Counted from the first letter of the stretch, positions 55,275 to 64,000 are shown. The stretch: 64,000 bases of DNA from Candidatus Kapaibacterium sp. (GCA_028284775.1 JANQRB010000163.1:1-64000), one strand, 5' to 3'. Program-made: numbers and translations. The notes: generated from the sequence alone by a model not told the origin.

Positions 55275-55589
55275 TGATCCAGGGCTGGCAGGCCGACAGC
55301 TAGAGACCGAATTGAGAGCGCGCAGGTACATAACTTGCGCGCTCTTTTGTTTTCGTCTCAGACTGATCATACATCGCACAGCGCCGATTTTTTGCGAAGC
55401 TTAACTTTCTCCAGGCAAGAGATGAATTGAAGCCGTTATCTTGATGGCGGAGTTCGCATGGTCATTGCCTGCAGCCAGGCATAAGCATAGTTTCAGGTTG
55501 CTGCAAATCTGGCGCAAAGCCGCTTTTTAGATCGGCAGATCGCATTCTTCAGAGACCTGCAGCAAAATAATTTTGCGCAGCAGCAGTTA
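55275..55589. other. Intergenic stretch with terminator
   Basis: Contains the terminator of the DUF4397 gene and, at its right end, the upstream control region of the Rrf2 regulator. No gene is seen. Confidence 0.4.
55314..55350 (+). terminator. Rho-independent terminator after the DUF4397 protein
   Basis: GAGCGCGCAgGT and ACtTGCGCGCTC form a 9-bp GC-rich stem extended by further pairs, then TTTTGTTTT. It lies about 40 bases after the stop. Confidence 0.9.
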
Positions 55590-55608
55590 TGTAACTATGT
55601 TTGTTACA
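55590..55608. promoter_or_regulatory. Predicted Rrf2 operator, site 1
   Basis: TGTAAC-N7-GTTACA, a perfect 6-bp inverted repeat, 21 bases before the ATG of the Rrf2 regulator. The same pattern recurs at 56106 and 56315. Confidence 0.65.
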
Positions 55609-55628
55609 CTTAATTCAAAAAGAAGCCC

Positions 55629-56087
55629 ATGAACAAAAGCAGTCGATTCGTCGTAGCGGTGCAGATTCTTTCGGGTCTGGCGCTTTGCGAGATTACAGGA
55701 AAGCAAGGCTGCCTGACCTCAACCAAGCTAGCGCACAGCGTGAATACCAACCCGGTAGTCATTCGGCGCATAATGGGCGTCCTGCGCGACGCCGGCCTGG
55801 TGACCTCGCTACAGGGCGCCGACGGTGGTTCACGGCTGGCAAAGGCAGCTGCGGACATCAGCCTGATGGATATTTACCGCGCTGTTGAGTCCGGACAGCT
55901 TTTTCACTTTCATTATTCCTGTCCGAATATGGAATGTCCGGTGGGCTCGGCGATTGGTCCAATAATGGAAAGAGTGTTGGCAAAGACCGAAGACGCAGTT
56001 CAAAACGTACTTATGCACATCAATCTGCTGGACATTGCGCAGGAAATGCGCGAGACCGGCAAAGAACGCTGGCCTTCGCTGGCCTGA
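55629..56087 (+). CDS. Rrf2-family transcriptional regulator
   Basis: 152 residues. The N-terminal winged helix-turn-helix is evident (about 30-65: TSTKLAHSVNTNPVVIRRIMGVLRDAGLV), followed by the Rrf2 wing signature LQGADGGSRLAKAAADISLMDIYRAVE. A Cys-containing loop SCPNMECPVG follows, and a C-terminal helix. Some Rrf2 members bind Fe-S clusters through three Cys, but the spacing here resembles the YwnA-like group and cluster binding is not certain. Three inverted repeats TGTAAC-N7-GTTACA, one before its own start and two before the exporter gene, suggest it controls itself and the downstream RND operon. Confidence 0.9.
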   Translation: MNKSSRFVVAVQILSGLALCEITGKQGCLTSTKLAHSVNTNPVVIRRIMGVLRDAGLVTSLQGADGGSRLAKAAADISLMDIYRAVESGQLFHFHYSCPNMECPVGSAIGPIMERVLAKTEDAVQNVLMHINLLDIAQEMRETGKERWPSLA

Positions 56088-56105
56088 AATTTTTTTACTC
56101 CCAAT

Positions 56106-56124
56106 TGTAACAATCACTGTTACA
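56106..56124. promoter_or_regulatory. Predicted Rrf2 operator, site 2
   Basis: TGTAAC-N7-GTTACA, a perfect inverted repeat just after the Rrf2 stop codon, about 250 bases before the exporter gene. Confidence 0.6.
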
Positions 56125-56314
56125 GAAGATCTAAGTTTCGCGACATTAACTGTCACACCTGTTCTTTCCCCGCGTCCAACTGCATGAATTTGTCGCAAAG
56201 CCAAAGGCGATGCGATCGTGATTCATCTCGCGGGATGTAATTCAACCGCTCGCGCAATTGCAGGCGATGACGTCAGGCCCTGCGACGGCATCGGCGTGTT
56301 TAACTGCGCCTAAT

Positions 56315-56333
56315 TGTAACAGAAATGGTTACT
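56315..56333. promoter_or_regulatory. Predicted Rrf2 operator, site 3
   Basis: TGTAAC-N7-GTTACT, one mismatch from sites 1 and 2, about 40 bases before the ATG of the RND exporter. It is well placed to block its promoter. Confidence 0.65.
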
Positions 56334-56370
56334 TTTAACAAATGTCAGTTTTAACGATGGAGTTAACTAC

Positions 56371-58740
56371 ATGAAAAAGCCCGGCAAATACGAGCAAATG
56401 CTGAGCAGCTACAGTGACTGGGTATTGCGATGGCGATGGCCGGTTGTTGCCTTCAGTGTGCTGTTTGCCTTTGCGATTGCCTTTGGAGCCAGCCGCTTAT
56501 GGTTCGACACCAGCTACCAGGCCTTTTTCAGCGATGAGAACCCCCAGCTTCAATCCTTTGAAGCATTGGAAAAAATTTATACCAAGAATGACAACATACT
56601 GATTGTTCTTGCGCCGAAAGATGGTGTTGTATTCAGCCCTCAAACCCTTGCCGCCGTGGAAGCGCTGACAAAGGAAGCCTGGAAAATTCCCTATGCAATC
56701 CGCGTCGATGCCATCAGTAATTTTCAGCATACAAGCGCCGATGGGGACGATCTGATCGTCGATGATCTCATCAGTGACGCGGCCGGCCTGACAGCCTCGG
56801 AACTGGAAACACGACGCGCAATCGCAATGGCCGAGCCCGCGCTGTATAAACGCCTGCTTTCCGAGGATACCAAGGTAACCGGCATAAATGTCACGCTGCA
56901 GATGCCCGGCAAGAATATTAACGAAGTGCCGCACGCGGTGGCATTCACGCGCGAGCTGACCGAACGCTTCAGCGAGGCGCATCCGGATATCGACTGTTAT
57001 CTGACGGGTGTCGTGATGCTCAACAATTCTTTCTCCGAGGCCGGCCAAAGCGATATGGCGACCATCGTTCCACTTATGTATCTCTTTATGTTCGTGGTTC
57101 TGGTCTGGTTGCTGCGTTCGCTGAGCGGTACTATCGCCACGATTGCCGTTATCAGTTTTTCGACCTTGATTGCGATGGGTGTCGCCGGTTGGTTTAAGGT
57201 CGGTCTGACGCCGCCCTCCGCCAATGCTCCGACAATGATTATGACAATTGCAATTGCCGACTGTGTCCATATACTCATAACAATGCTGCGAGAAATGCGG
57301 CGCGGCAGAGACAAGTTCAGCGCGATAAAGGAAAGCCTGCGCGTTAATATGCAGCCTGTGTTTATTACGAGTATTACCACGGCAATCGGCTTTCTGAGCA
57401 TGAACTTCAGCGATGCTCCTCCCTTCTGGCACCTGGGCAATATCACTGCAATCGGCGTGACGCTGGCTTTTGTCTATGCCGTTCTGTTTCTGCCGGCCCT
57501 GATGGCAATCCTGCCGGTACGCGTGTATCGGCTCCCCGAACAACGCGAAGCCGGTATGGACCGCCTGGCCGACTTTGTCATCCGCAACCGCCGATCCGTA
57601 CTGTGGACGTCGGTGACGGTGGTTGTCCTGCTTACGGTGATGATCAGTCGCAATGAGCTCAACGATCAATTTGTTAAGTATTTCGATGAGAGCATTCAGT
57701 TCCGCACCGATAGTGATTTTGCGATGGAAAACCTGGCCGGAATCTATCAGGTGGAGTTTTCACTTGAAGCCGGTGAGAGCGGCGGCATCAGCAATCCCGA
57801 TTATCTCGCGACGCTGGAAACCTTCGCCGATTGGTACAGGCAGCAGCCCGGCGTCGTTCACGTCTCCAGCTTCAGTGAAGTGATGAAGCGCCTGAACAAA
57901 AGCATGCACGGCGACGACCGGCGCTACTACCTGGTTCCGGACAGCCGGGAACTGGCTGCGCAATACTTGCTGCTCTACGAGCTGTCGCTGCCCTATGGCC
58001 TCGATCTTAACAATCAGATCAATGTCGACAAATCGGCGACGCGTTTTACGGTAACGCTTGACGATGTCAGCTCACGTGAAATCCGTGAAACCGCTCTTCG
58101 CGGTGAACAGTGGCTTCTCGCCAATGCACCGCAGAGCATGCATGCTACCGCCGCCAGCTCGGCCGTAATGTTTGCCAACATTTCAGGCCGAAACATCGAG
58201 AGTATGTTAACAGGGACAACGCTGGCCCTGATTCTTATTTCACTTTGTTTGATGCTGGCGCTGCGCAGTCTGCGTTTCGGAACAATCAGTCTGCTGCCCA
58301 ACCTGGTGCCCGCGGCAATGGCCTTCGGCGCCTGGGGCCTGATGGTCGGCCAGATCAACCTCGGTCTGTCGATCGTGACCGGAATGACACTCGGCATTGT
58401 CGTGGACGACACGGTTCATTTTCTCAGCAAGTTTCTGCGGGGTCGGCGTGAAAAAAATCTCAACCCGGAAGATGCTGTCCGATACGCATTTTCGAATGTC
58501 GGCAAGGCTCTTGTCGTTACCTCGTTTGTGCTGGCTGTCGGTTTTGGAATCCTGTCCCTTTCGTCCTTCGACTTAAACGCCGGAATGGGCAAGCTCACGG
58601 CAATCACGATACTGCTTGCGCTGGCGGCGGATTTCTTTCTTTTGCCGCCGATTCTGATCAAACTGGAAGAACGCCGGACCGGAATCCGCAAGACAAAAGC
58701 TGCTGCGCCGGCAAAAGGACAAGTGGCGCAGGAGGCATAA
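56371..58740 (+). CDS. RND/MMPL-family exporter
   Basis: 789 residues in two similar halves. Each has one transmembrane helix (first at about 22-45, VVAFSVLFAFAIAFGASRLW), a large periplasmic loop (starts FDTSYQAFFSDENPQLQSFEAL), then a cluster of five helices. Helix-4 type acidic/polar motifs are present in MTIAIADCVHIL and TLGIVVDDTVHFLSKFLRGRR. It is a proton-driven RND permease of the MMPL/'predicted exporter' branch, which moves lipids or hydrophobic molecules rather than acting with a classical HlyD adaptor. It is followed on the same strand by a LolA-like protein and an outer-membrane barrel, a recurrent neighbourhood for such exporters. Likely under Rrf2 control. Confidence 0.9.
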   Translation: MKKPGKYEQMLSSYSDWVLRWRWPVVAFSVLFAFAIAFGASRLWFDTSYQAFFSDENPQLQSFEALEKIYTKNDNILIVLAPKDGVVFSPQTLAAVEALTKEAWKIPYAIRVDAISNFQHTSADGDDLIVDDLISDAAGLTASELETRRAIAMAEPALYKRLLSEDTKVTGINVTLQMPGKNINEVPHAVAFTRELTERFSEAHPDIDCYLTGVVMLNNSFSEAGQSDMATIVPLMYLFMFVVLVWLLRSLSGTIATIAVISFSTLIAMGVAGWFKVGLTPPSANAPTMIMTIAIADCVHILITMLREMRRGRDKFSAIKESLRVNMQPVFITSITTAIGFLSMNFSDAPPFWHLGNITAIGVTLAFVYAVLFLPALMAILPVRVYRLPEQREAGMDRLADFVIRNRRSVLWTSVTVVVLLTVMISRNELNDQFVKYFDESIQFRTDSDFAMENLAGIYQVEFSLEAGESGGISNPDYLATLETFADWYRQQPGVVHVSSFSEVMKRLNKSMHGDDRRYYLVPDSRELAAQYLLLYELSLPYGLDLNNQINVDKSATRFTVTLDDVSSREIRETALRGEQWLLANAPQSMHATAASSAVMFANISGRNIESMLTGTTLALILISLCLMLALRSLRFGTISLLPNLVPAAMAFGAWGLMVGQINLGLSIVTGMTLGIVVDDTVHFLSKFLRGRREKNLNPEDAVRYAFSNVGKALVVTSFVLAVGFGILSLSSFDLNAGMGKLTAITILLALAADFFLLPPILIKLEERRTGIRKTKAAAPAKGQVAQEA

Positions 58741-58868
58741 ACAGCCAGCAGATCGGCTTCCACGACGACGGTCGCGCCGCCGCCGCATGGCAACACAGCT
58801 ACTTAGCATTGGGCTCGCAGAGCCGCAACACACGAAACATCAATTCACATATAAACGGGAATTCAACA

Positions 58869-59678
58869 ATGTCTACGATATCGATAACTCAAAATTTCAA
58901 GCGGCTGATGGGTTTATCCCTCGCGGCCATCCTGATGCTAACACCTTTGCATGCCAACTCGCCAGAGGCCGAAGGCCTGTCGGTCGCCAGGGAGGTCGAT
59001 CGACGCGATACGGGTTTTGGCGATTTCACGGCAGAACTGAAGATGATACTCCGCAACCGACACGGCCAGGAAAGCACGCGTGAGCTGCGCAGTAAAACAC
59101 TGGAGGTGGCAAATGATGGTGACAAGACTCTTGTAATCTTCGATCGCCCCAGTGATGTCAAAGGCACAGCCTTATTGACATTCAGTCACAAAACAGACAG
59201 TGACGATCAGTGGCTCTACCTGCCCGCGCTGAAACGAGTTAAACGAATCGCATCAAACAACAAGTCAGGTCCGTTTATGGGTAGTGAATTCGCCTACGAG
59301 GATATCTCGTCACAGGAAGTGGAAAAATACACCTATCGCTACTTGCGCGGCGAAACCTATGACGGCAATGACTGCCATGTTATCGAACGCTATCCTGTTG
59401 ATCCGAAATCCGGTTACACGCGCCAGGTGGTTTGGATCGACAAGGCGCACTACAATTTTCAGAAGATCGATTTCTACGATCGCAAAGATGAACTGCTGAA
59501 GACATTGACCTATCATAACTACCGCCAATATCTCGCCAAGTACTGGCGCGCGGAGGAAATGAACATGGTCAACCATCAGACAGGCAAAAGTACGGTGTTA
59601 CGCTGGCAGGATTACAAATTCGCGAACGGTCTCGAAGACCGGGACTTTGATCAAAACAGTCTGAAACGCGCGCGTTAA
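58869..59678 (+). CDS. LolA-like outer-membrane lipoprotein-sorting family protein
   Basis: 269 residues. Signal peptide (residues about 1-29, ending LHANS). The LolA-like beta fold has the segments RSKTLEVANDGDKTLVIFDRPSDVKGTALLTF, WLYLPALKRVKRIASNNKSGPFMGSEFAYEDIS and YTRQVVWIDKAHYNFQKIDFYDRKDELLKTLTY, characteristic of the PF17131-type family that accompanies MMPL/RND exporters. It probably carries a lipid-like substrate through the periplasm. The frame is open to 58809, but the ATG at 58869 sits correctly before the signal peptide. A 13-bp hairpin follows at 59695. Confidence 0.87.
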   Translation: MSTISITQNFKRLMGLSLAAILMLTPLHANSPEAEGLSVAREVDRRDTGFGDFTAELKMILRNRHGQESTRELRSKTLEVANDGDKTLVIFDRPSDVKGTALLTFSHKTDSDDQWLYLPALKRVKRIASNNKSGPFMGSEFAYEDISSQEVEKYTYRYLRGETYDGNDCHVIERYPVDPKSGYTRQVVWIDKAHYNFQKIDFYDRKDELLKTLTYHNYRQYLAKYWRAEEMNMVNHQTGKSTVLRWQDYKFANGLEDRDFDQNSLKRAR

Positions 59679-59987
59679 TCACCTCAGCTCAAATCGGGAT
59701 TCTCCTGCTGCTACCAGGGGAATCCCGGTTGTCTTGGTAAGGATGACGTGAAACGGAGACGAAAAAGCTCGAAGCAATAAGACCGGTTCACAGGACGGAG
59801 CTCGGCCCCTCTCGATCATGCCGACCGGGACTGGCGGCAGCTAGAGCAGTTCGTGCGGTCGTTTAAGCTCAAATGCCCTTCCAGTGGATGACCGCCATGA
59901 TTTGCTGGAGCGTCGGACGGCAATAGTAGACGAAATCAGGCAGGATTGATCGGAATACTTATGTGCAATCATTGGGATTGAAACACG
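59679..59987. other. Intergenic stretch with hairpin
   Basis: About 310 bases between the LolA-like and outer-membrane genes. It contains the hairpin at 59695-59727 and no gene. The gap suggests the barrel gene may have its own promoter. Confidence 0.4.
59695..59727 (+). terminator. Terminator-like hairpin
   Basis: CGGGATTC-T-CCTG and CAGG-G-GAATCCCG make a 13-bp stem with one T-G pair and a 7-base loop, 17 bases past the stop. No T run follows, so it may be a weak or factor-dependent terminator or an mRNA-stabilising hairpin. Confidence 0.55.
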
Positions 59988-61205
59988 ATGTCGCTCCCCC
60001 AACCTACAAAGTCAGGACTGGTAATCGTTACGTTATTGCTGTTCGCGGGAACAGCATTTGTTTACTCGCAAGAGGTCGAGCTTGCGGGCTCAATCGCTGC
60101 CGAAACACGTCTCTTTCCGGAATCGGCGCTGCATGACGAACAATTTGGCGCGGCTAATTTCTCTCTGCTCCTGCAGCCCGAATTCACGTATGAGTGGCAG
60201 GAAGGATACCAGCGGCTGACCTTGAGCCCTTTTGCGCGCCTGGATCAGCACGACGAAGAACGCAGCCACTTCGACCTGCGCGAATTCTATTGGGAGTATG
60301 CGGGAAGGCTCTTCGAGCTGCGTTTCGGCCTGCGCCAAATCTTCTGGGGAGTAAGCGAGTCCCAGCATCTGGTTGACATCATTAACCAGACGGATCAGGT
60401 AGAGAGTTTAGACGGCGAGGATAAGCTGGGCCAGCCGATGCTACATGTTTCCTTGATCGACGACTGGGGTACGCTGGACGCCTTTCTGATGAGCGGCTTT
60501 CGCGAACGCAGTTTCGCCGGACCGGATGGGCGACTGCGGCCCGAACTGCCTATCGACACCGAGAATGCAGAGTATGAGTCCTCGGCCGAGCAATGGCATC
60601 TCGACTGGGCCCTGCGTTGGTCGCACTACATCGATATTTTCGATTTCGGTCTATCGCACTTCGTCGGCACGAGCCGCGAGCCGACGCTGCTGCCACGCAA
60701 GCGGTCCGACAACAGCGCCTACTTGCTGCCGCGCTATGAGTTGATCAACCAGACGGGCATCGAACTGCAGGCAACGACGGGCGGCTGGCTGCTTAAGCTG
60801 GAAGCGATCACCCGCGGCGGACAAGGCGACCGATACTATGCCGCTGTCGGAGGATTTGAGTACACTTTCGGCGACGTCGGCGGCAGCGGCATCGATATTG
60901 GCGTTCTTAGCGAGTATCACTATGACGATCGCGGGGCGCAATCGACCAATCCTCTGGAGGACGATTTTTTTCTTGGTACCCGGCTGGCCTTTAACGATGT
61001 ACAGAGCACGGATATCCTGGCGGGAATGTTTATCGATCGCGAAACGGGCGCCGGCGCATTGCGCCTGGAAGGTGCGCGACGTCTCGGAGACAGCTACAAA
61101 CTAAGCGTCGAGCTCAACGGCTTTTTTAACGCGCCGGCGAATGACTTCTTTTACGGCCTGCGGCGTGATTCATTCCTGCAGCTGGAGCTGGCGCGTTACT
61201 TTTAA
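59988..61205 (+). CDS. Outer-membrane beta-barrel protein of the RND locus
   Basis: 405 residues with a Sec signal (LVIVTLLLFAGTAFVYSQ). It is entirely beta-rich with alternating aromatic strands (LSPFARLDQHDEERSHFDLREFYWEYAGRLFELRFGLRQIFWG), ending in a terminal strand LQLELARYF with a C-terminal Phe, as expected for a porin-like barrel inserted by BamA. It resembles DUF1302/alginate-export-type barrels that sit beside MMPL exporters and LolA-like proteins. It is presumably the outer-membrane part of the same transport route. Confidence 0.8.
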   Translation: MSLPQPTKSGLVIVTLLLFAGTAFVYSQEVELAGSIAAETRLFPESALHDEQFGAANFSLLLQPEFTYEWQEGYQRLTLSPFARLDQHDEERSHFDLREFYWEYAGRLFELRFGLRQIFWGVSESQHLVDIINQTDQVESLDGEDKLGQPMLHVSLIDDWGTLDAFLMSGFRERSFAGPDGRLRPELPIDTENAEYESSAEQWHLDWALRWSHYIDIFDFGLSHFVGTSREPTLLPRKRSDNSAYLLPRYELINQTGIELQATTGGWLLKLEAITRGGQGDRYYAAVGGFEYTFGDVGGSGIDIGVLSEYHYDDRGAQSTNPLEDDFFLGTRLAFNDVQSTDILAGMFIDRETGAGALRLEGARRLGDSYKLSVELNGFFNAPANDFFYGLRRDSFLQLELARYF

Positions 61206-61307
61206 CAACTGTCAAACTTTCTGGTAAATTTTTCAAATAAGTTACTCCCAGTCCCCCTTTTTGCGGAGGCTGTGTGAAAACACACAAGAAACTTATTTGA
61301 TACTTCA

Positions 61308-61566
61308 CTATTCGTCGATATCAAAAAACAACAGTCGCCCTTCGCTACTCCGGCAACAGAGCGTTTTGCCATCGCCGGCAATGCGCAATGGCGGTCTTAC
61401 TGGGATGCAAAGTATAATCGGCGACAACTATGTCAGCGCCGGTAAGCTCTGTTCTCTGGCCGGTATGGCGATTGTGAATTGACAGAGTGTCAGGGCCATC
61501 CCAGCGATCAGTTTCGATTACACTCACAAAATATCCGTCGGTGGTATCGACAGAGAAGTTATTCAC
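61308..61566 (-). pseudogene. Frameshifted remnant of a WD40-like propeller gene
   Basis: Read on the minus strand, 61566-61380 encodes NFSVDTTDGYFVSVIE...IHNRHTGQRTELTGADIVVADYTLHPSKTAIAH. After a frame change near 61385, the sequence to 61308 encodes DGKTLCCRSSEGRLLFFDIDE followed by a stop. Both parts match the C-terminus of the intact neighbour at 61874-63955 (FVDAADRFFIGAV...ILDRSTGRQRVI; DGSTFCIMSYDESKLFFFDIAD) in the same order, with the stretch between missing. It is therefore the decayed 3' end of a tandem copy. Confidence 0.65.
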
Positions 61567-61873
61567 TCTCGATTGAGCAGGTAGGAGCGCGGATAGATAT
61601 TCTTTTGCTCAGAATGTGAATAGTCATATCGCGTAACAAGAAAATTCTAATCCAATGAGAGGGACTTAGAATCGGTGGGTCCTTGTTCGCACAGCAAAAG
61701 TAAGAAATATTCGGGCGTAAAAAATGTCAAAATGCGGTATGATCCCCGGGAAAAAAATCGACAGCGTTGACAACGGGCAATCACCGGAGAACGAGTAAGG
61801 AAAAAGGCATTCGCAGCTTAACAACGAATCTAATGGCGATAAGGTCTTGAATTCCTGCCGCCGGCGTCAGGCA
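61567..61873. other. Gene-free stretch
   Basis: About 300 bases between the remnant and the intact propeller gene, perhaps with further decayed sequence of the same duplication. No domain is recognised. Confidence 0.35.
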
Positions 61874-63955
61874 TCAGTCGGCAATATCGAAAAAGAACAG
61901 TTTCGATTCGTCATAGCTCATGATACAGAACGTCGAGCCATCGCCGGACACGCTGATCGGCGCCTTGATGCCCGGAAATCTGAATTCATCAATCAGCCTA
62001 TCGGATTCCAAATCATAGATTGCGACTCGGCCGATGTTGTGCTGCGGCGCAGGCAGCCTGGAAAGGACAATCAACTTGGTCTCGTCGGCTACGAGCGCAC
62101 AATCGATAATGACATTTTCCGCTGTTGAGGCGATAACACGTTGCCGGCCGGTCGAGCGATCGAGAATTATGATTTCGTCGACCGAACTATTCTGATTGAT
62201 GTGGACGGCGCCGATGAAAAAGCGGTCGGCAGCATCAACGAACAGCTCACTGGCCTTGGAACTGAATTCCTCCGTGGCCAGCTCCTCGCCGTTCTCAATA
62301 TTTAGAATCAGAATCTTCCCCTGGCTGAGAACATAAAGCATACTGTCGTCGGCGCTAAGTCGAATGTCGTCAACTCTTGACGCTATCGAATAGCTGAATG
62401 CCAGCGATCGATCAGCAAGGTTCCAGCCGGCCAGCGTCTGTGAATTTCGGTAGTGACTACTTAGCAGCAGGGCGGCATCGGAACTAAAACAAATGTTTCC
62501 GCCCGGCACAAACTCGCTCGATAAAACATGGTTGTCATAATTCTCGACGTCCCATAGCCGCAGCGTTTCATTACCCTGCCACACGGGACTGAGCTCCAAC
62601 TGCGCCACGTATGCGTTGTTGGGCGCAAGCAGGGCATGAATGACGTTCTCATAAGTAGAGCGCATGCTAAGTAAAACATTGCCGTCGGCGGCATCGAGAA
62701 AGCTCACTCCGCTTGCGGGCGTCATGACCGTGTCGCCGCTATAGCTGAGCTGGATATCGCCGACACGCAGACGTTCTGGCCTTATTGCGTGTCGCAAGCG
62801 CAAGCCATGATGGTCGAATTCTGCCATGTTCCAGTCGAGCAGCAGCAGGCGCTTGTCAGTCGTTTCGACCGCCAGAAATTCGCCGCCCGGCGAGAATACG
62901 GCCTGCCGCAAGTCGCCAAAGGGAAGAGCCAGGGCGTAAACAGGCTCGAGTTCATTTGTCGTCCAGAACCAGGCCTGTCCACCTGCGTTTACCCCTGCAA
63001 TTCGATCAATCTTGTCATTAAACTGAAGAGCGAGCAGTTTTTGCCGTCGCGCAATAGTTGAGCGCAAAACCGACTCAGTATGCAGTCCATACAGCTCGAT
63101 CTGGCCATCGTCCGTTCCTCGAACCGCAAAACGACCATCGGCTGAGAAAGCCAGACTTGAAGTTTGCGTCATCAGATCTTCTTTCCTGTTCAGTGCGATT
63201 TCATTGCGTTCGAGGTCATAAACAACATAATGGCACGTTCCTCTGTAGCTGCCATAGCTCCGCGGCGGAGTCGTGCCGTAGCCTTTATGACCGTCGGCCC
63301 ACAGATAGCGGCCGGATCGATCAAAGTGCAAGTACTCGACTGCGCCGACATCAATCTCCGCTGCAGGATCAAGATCGCCGCTTGCGCTGAAAAGTCTGGT
63401 TTGACCTTCAATAGCTTGCGCATGAGGATGGAGCCACTCTGCATAGGCTCCAGCCAGGAGAGTTTTGCCATCCGGCGACCATGTTGCCAGCGATTTGGCG
63501 TTCCAGTAGTACTCATCGCGATTAGTTTGCCACGCTTCAATGCGGGCCGACCAGAGAATGCTGTCGCTGCTTAGTTCCCGGACATCGATCATGAGGTAGG
63601 GTAATTTTTGAAAGCCGTCAATTCTGTAAGCAAGGGCTATTAACTTGCCATCTGGAGAAAGAGACAAATAGTTAATACCGTTATGGGGCAGGGCATAGCT
63701 TGCAGCATCGATAGTAGTTTCTAGCTCGCCGTTTGCAAGTCCGTATACATTGATTTTCAATCTCCGATACTCAAGCAAGGACGCAGTGCCGTGGCTAAAC
63801 TCGATGCGAGATTTATATCCATCGTTAGCCACTGGCCATTCCCAAACTATGTCGCCCGATGCCGCAGGCAGGTCAAGACATACGAAGGGTATAGACAGTA
63901 AGGACATTAAAGTCAGAAACGCTGCAGTTCTATGGCAGTAGTCAGGTTTGAGCAT
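61874..63955 (-). CDS. Secreted WD40-like beta-propeller protein
   Basis: 693 residues. A hydrophobic N-terminal signal (AAFLTLMSLLSIPFVCLDLPAASG) is followed by repeated propeller blades of WD40/TolB-like type. Examples are LSLSPDGKLIALAYRIDG, ATWSPDGKTLLAGAY, LAFSADGRFAVRGTDDGQIELYGL, AVFSPGGEFLAVETTDKRLLLLDW, IRLSADDSMLYVLSQGKILILNI and ISVSGDGSTFCIMSYDESKLFFFDI. There is no C-terminal sorting domain and no enzymatic motif. It is probably periplasmic or surface-located and acts in protein binding. A decayed copy of its 3' end lies downstream. Start ATG 63955 is the first in frame and fits the signal. Confidence 0.85.
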   Translation of the reverse strand: MLKPDYCHRTAAFLTLMSLLSIPFVCLDLPAASGDIVWEWPVANDGYKSRIEFSHGTASLLEYRRLKINVYGLANGELETTIDAASYALPHNGINYLSLSPDGKLIALAYRIDGFQKLPYLMIDVRELSSDSILWSARIEAWQTNRDEYYWNAKSLATWSPDGKTLLAGAYAEWLHPHAQAIEGQTRLFSASGDLDPAAEIDVGAVEYLHFDRSGRYLWADGHKGYGTTPPRSYGSYRGTCHYVVYDLERNEIALNRKEDLMTQTSSLAFSADGRFAVRGTDDGQIELYGLHTESVLRSTIARRQKLLALQFNDKIDRIAGVNAGGQAWFWTTNELEPVYALALPFGDLRQAVFSPGGEFLAVETTDKRLLLLDWNMAEFDHHGLRLRHAIRPERLRVGDIQLSYSGDTVMTPASGVSFLDAADGNVLLSMRSTYENVIHALLAPNNAYVAQLELSPVWQGNETLRLWDVENYDNHVLSSEFVPGGNICFSSDAALLLSSHYRNSQTLAGWNLADRSLAFSYSIASRVDDIRLSADDSMLYVLSQGKILILNIENGEELATEEFSSKASELFVDAADRFFIGAVHINQNSSVDEIIILDRSTGRQRVIASTAENVIIDCALVADETKLIVLSRLPAPQHNIGRVAIYDLESDRLIDEFRFPGIKAPISVSGDGSTFCIMSYDESKLFFFDIAD

Positions 63956-64000
63956 GTCTCAGATAAAGTGTGAATTGATAATACTCCATCATCAGGCAGC

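Noticed and set aside
56497..57669. 390-codon minus-strand frame inside the RND gene
   Set aside because: Antisense shadow; the sequence is His/Asn/Arg-rich without structure, while the plus strand is a clear RND permease.

Overview
The window reads like a bacterium of the FCB (Bacteroidetes/Chlorobi/Ignavibacteria-like) assemblage. At least six secreted proteins end in a C-terminal module of the type IX secretion sorting kind (a PNP motif, an Ig-like beta fold, a hydrophobic/basic tail). Many lipoproteins and beta-propeller proteins (BNR, Kelch, WD40-like) are present. Base composition is near 50% GC and many starts carry GGAG-like ribosome binding sites, which argues against a classical low-SD Bacteroidia genome. 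The exact phylum cannot be fixed from sequence alone. No tRNA, rRNA, CRISPR array, prophage or intact insertion sequence was seen.

Layout. 1-11 kb, mostly minus strand: an edge-truncated LRR/Ig protein, an aromatic-rich sorted surface protein, a TPR lipoprotein, methionine aminopeptidase, a 39-bp tandem repeat, a small membrane protein, and two tandem BNR-propeller sorted proteins. 11.5-18.6 kb: a Nudix hydrolase, a methyltransferase, a small secreted protein, a di-heme cytochrome c peroxidase and a sorted PhoX-like (DUF839) protein. 19.5-19.9 kb: a gene relic that keeps only the two ends of an amino-acid permease/PTS-EIIA fusion. 20-22.3 kb: an unknown protein and a lipoprotein.

The most unusual locus is at 22.4-25.8 kb on the minus strand. 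It has two overlapping genes, both fusions. The first is a TetR-type DNA-binding regulator fused to an isocyanide synthase of the PvcA/IsnA/DIT1 family. The second is a TauD/PvcB-type Fe(II)/2-oxoglutarate dioxygenase fused to a UbiA-type membrane prenyltransferase. Together they look like a compact, self-regulated pathway for a (probably prenylated) isonitrile metabolite. A strong 19-bp inverted repeat sits just upstream of the likely translation start and is the natural operator candidate.

26-46 kb holds an ArsC-like phosphatase, a membrane class III nucleotide cyclase, an RhlE-type DEAD helicase, a glycosyltransferase, further BNR and Kelch surface proteins, a SUKH protein, a small unknown operon, an RsmF/NSUN-type rRNA methyltransferase, and a coupled hybrid histidine kinase plus sigma-54 activator. 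46-55 kb (plus strand) holds a receiver protein, a chaperone-usher-like set (DUF4402 subunit, PapD-like chaperone, usher-like barrel) and a 1306-residue DUF4397-repeat sorted protein. 55.6-61.2 kb is an Rrf2 regulator followed by an RND/MMPL exporter, a LolA-like periplasmic protein and an outer-membrane barrel. Three copies of TGTAAC-N7-GTTACA lie around these genes. The window ends with a frameshifted remnant and an intact copy of a WD40-like propeller protein.
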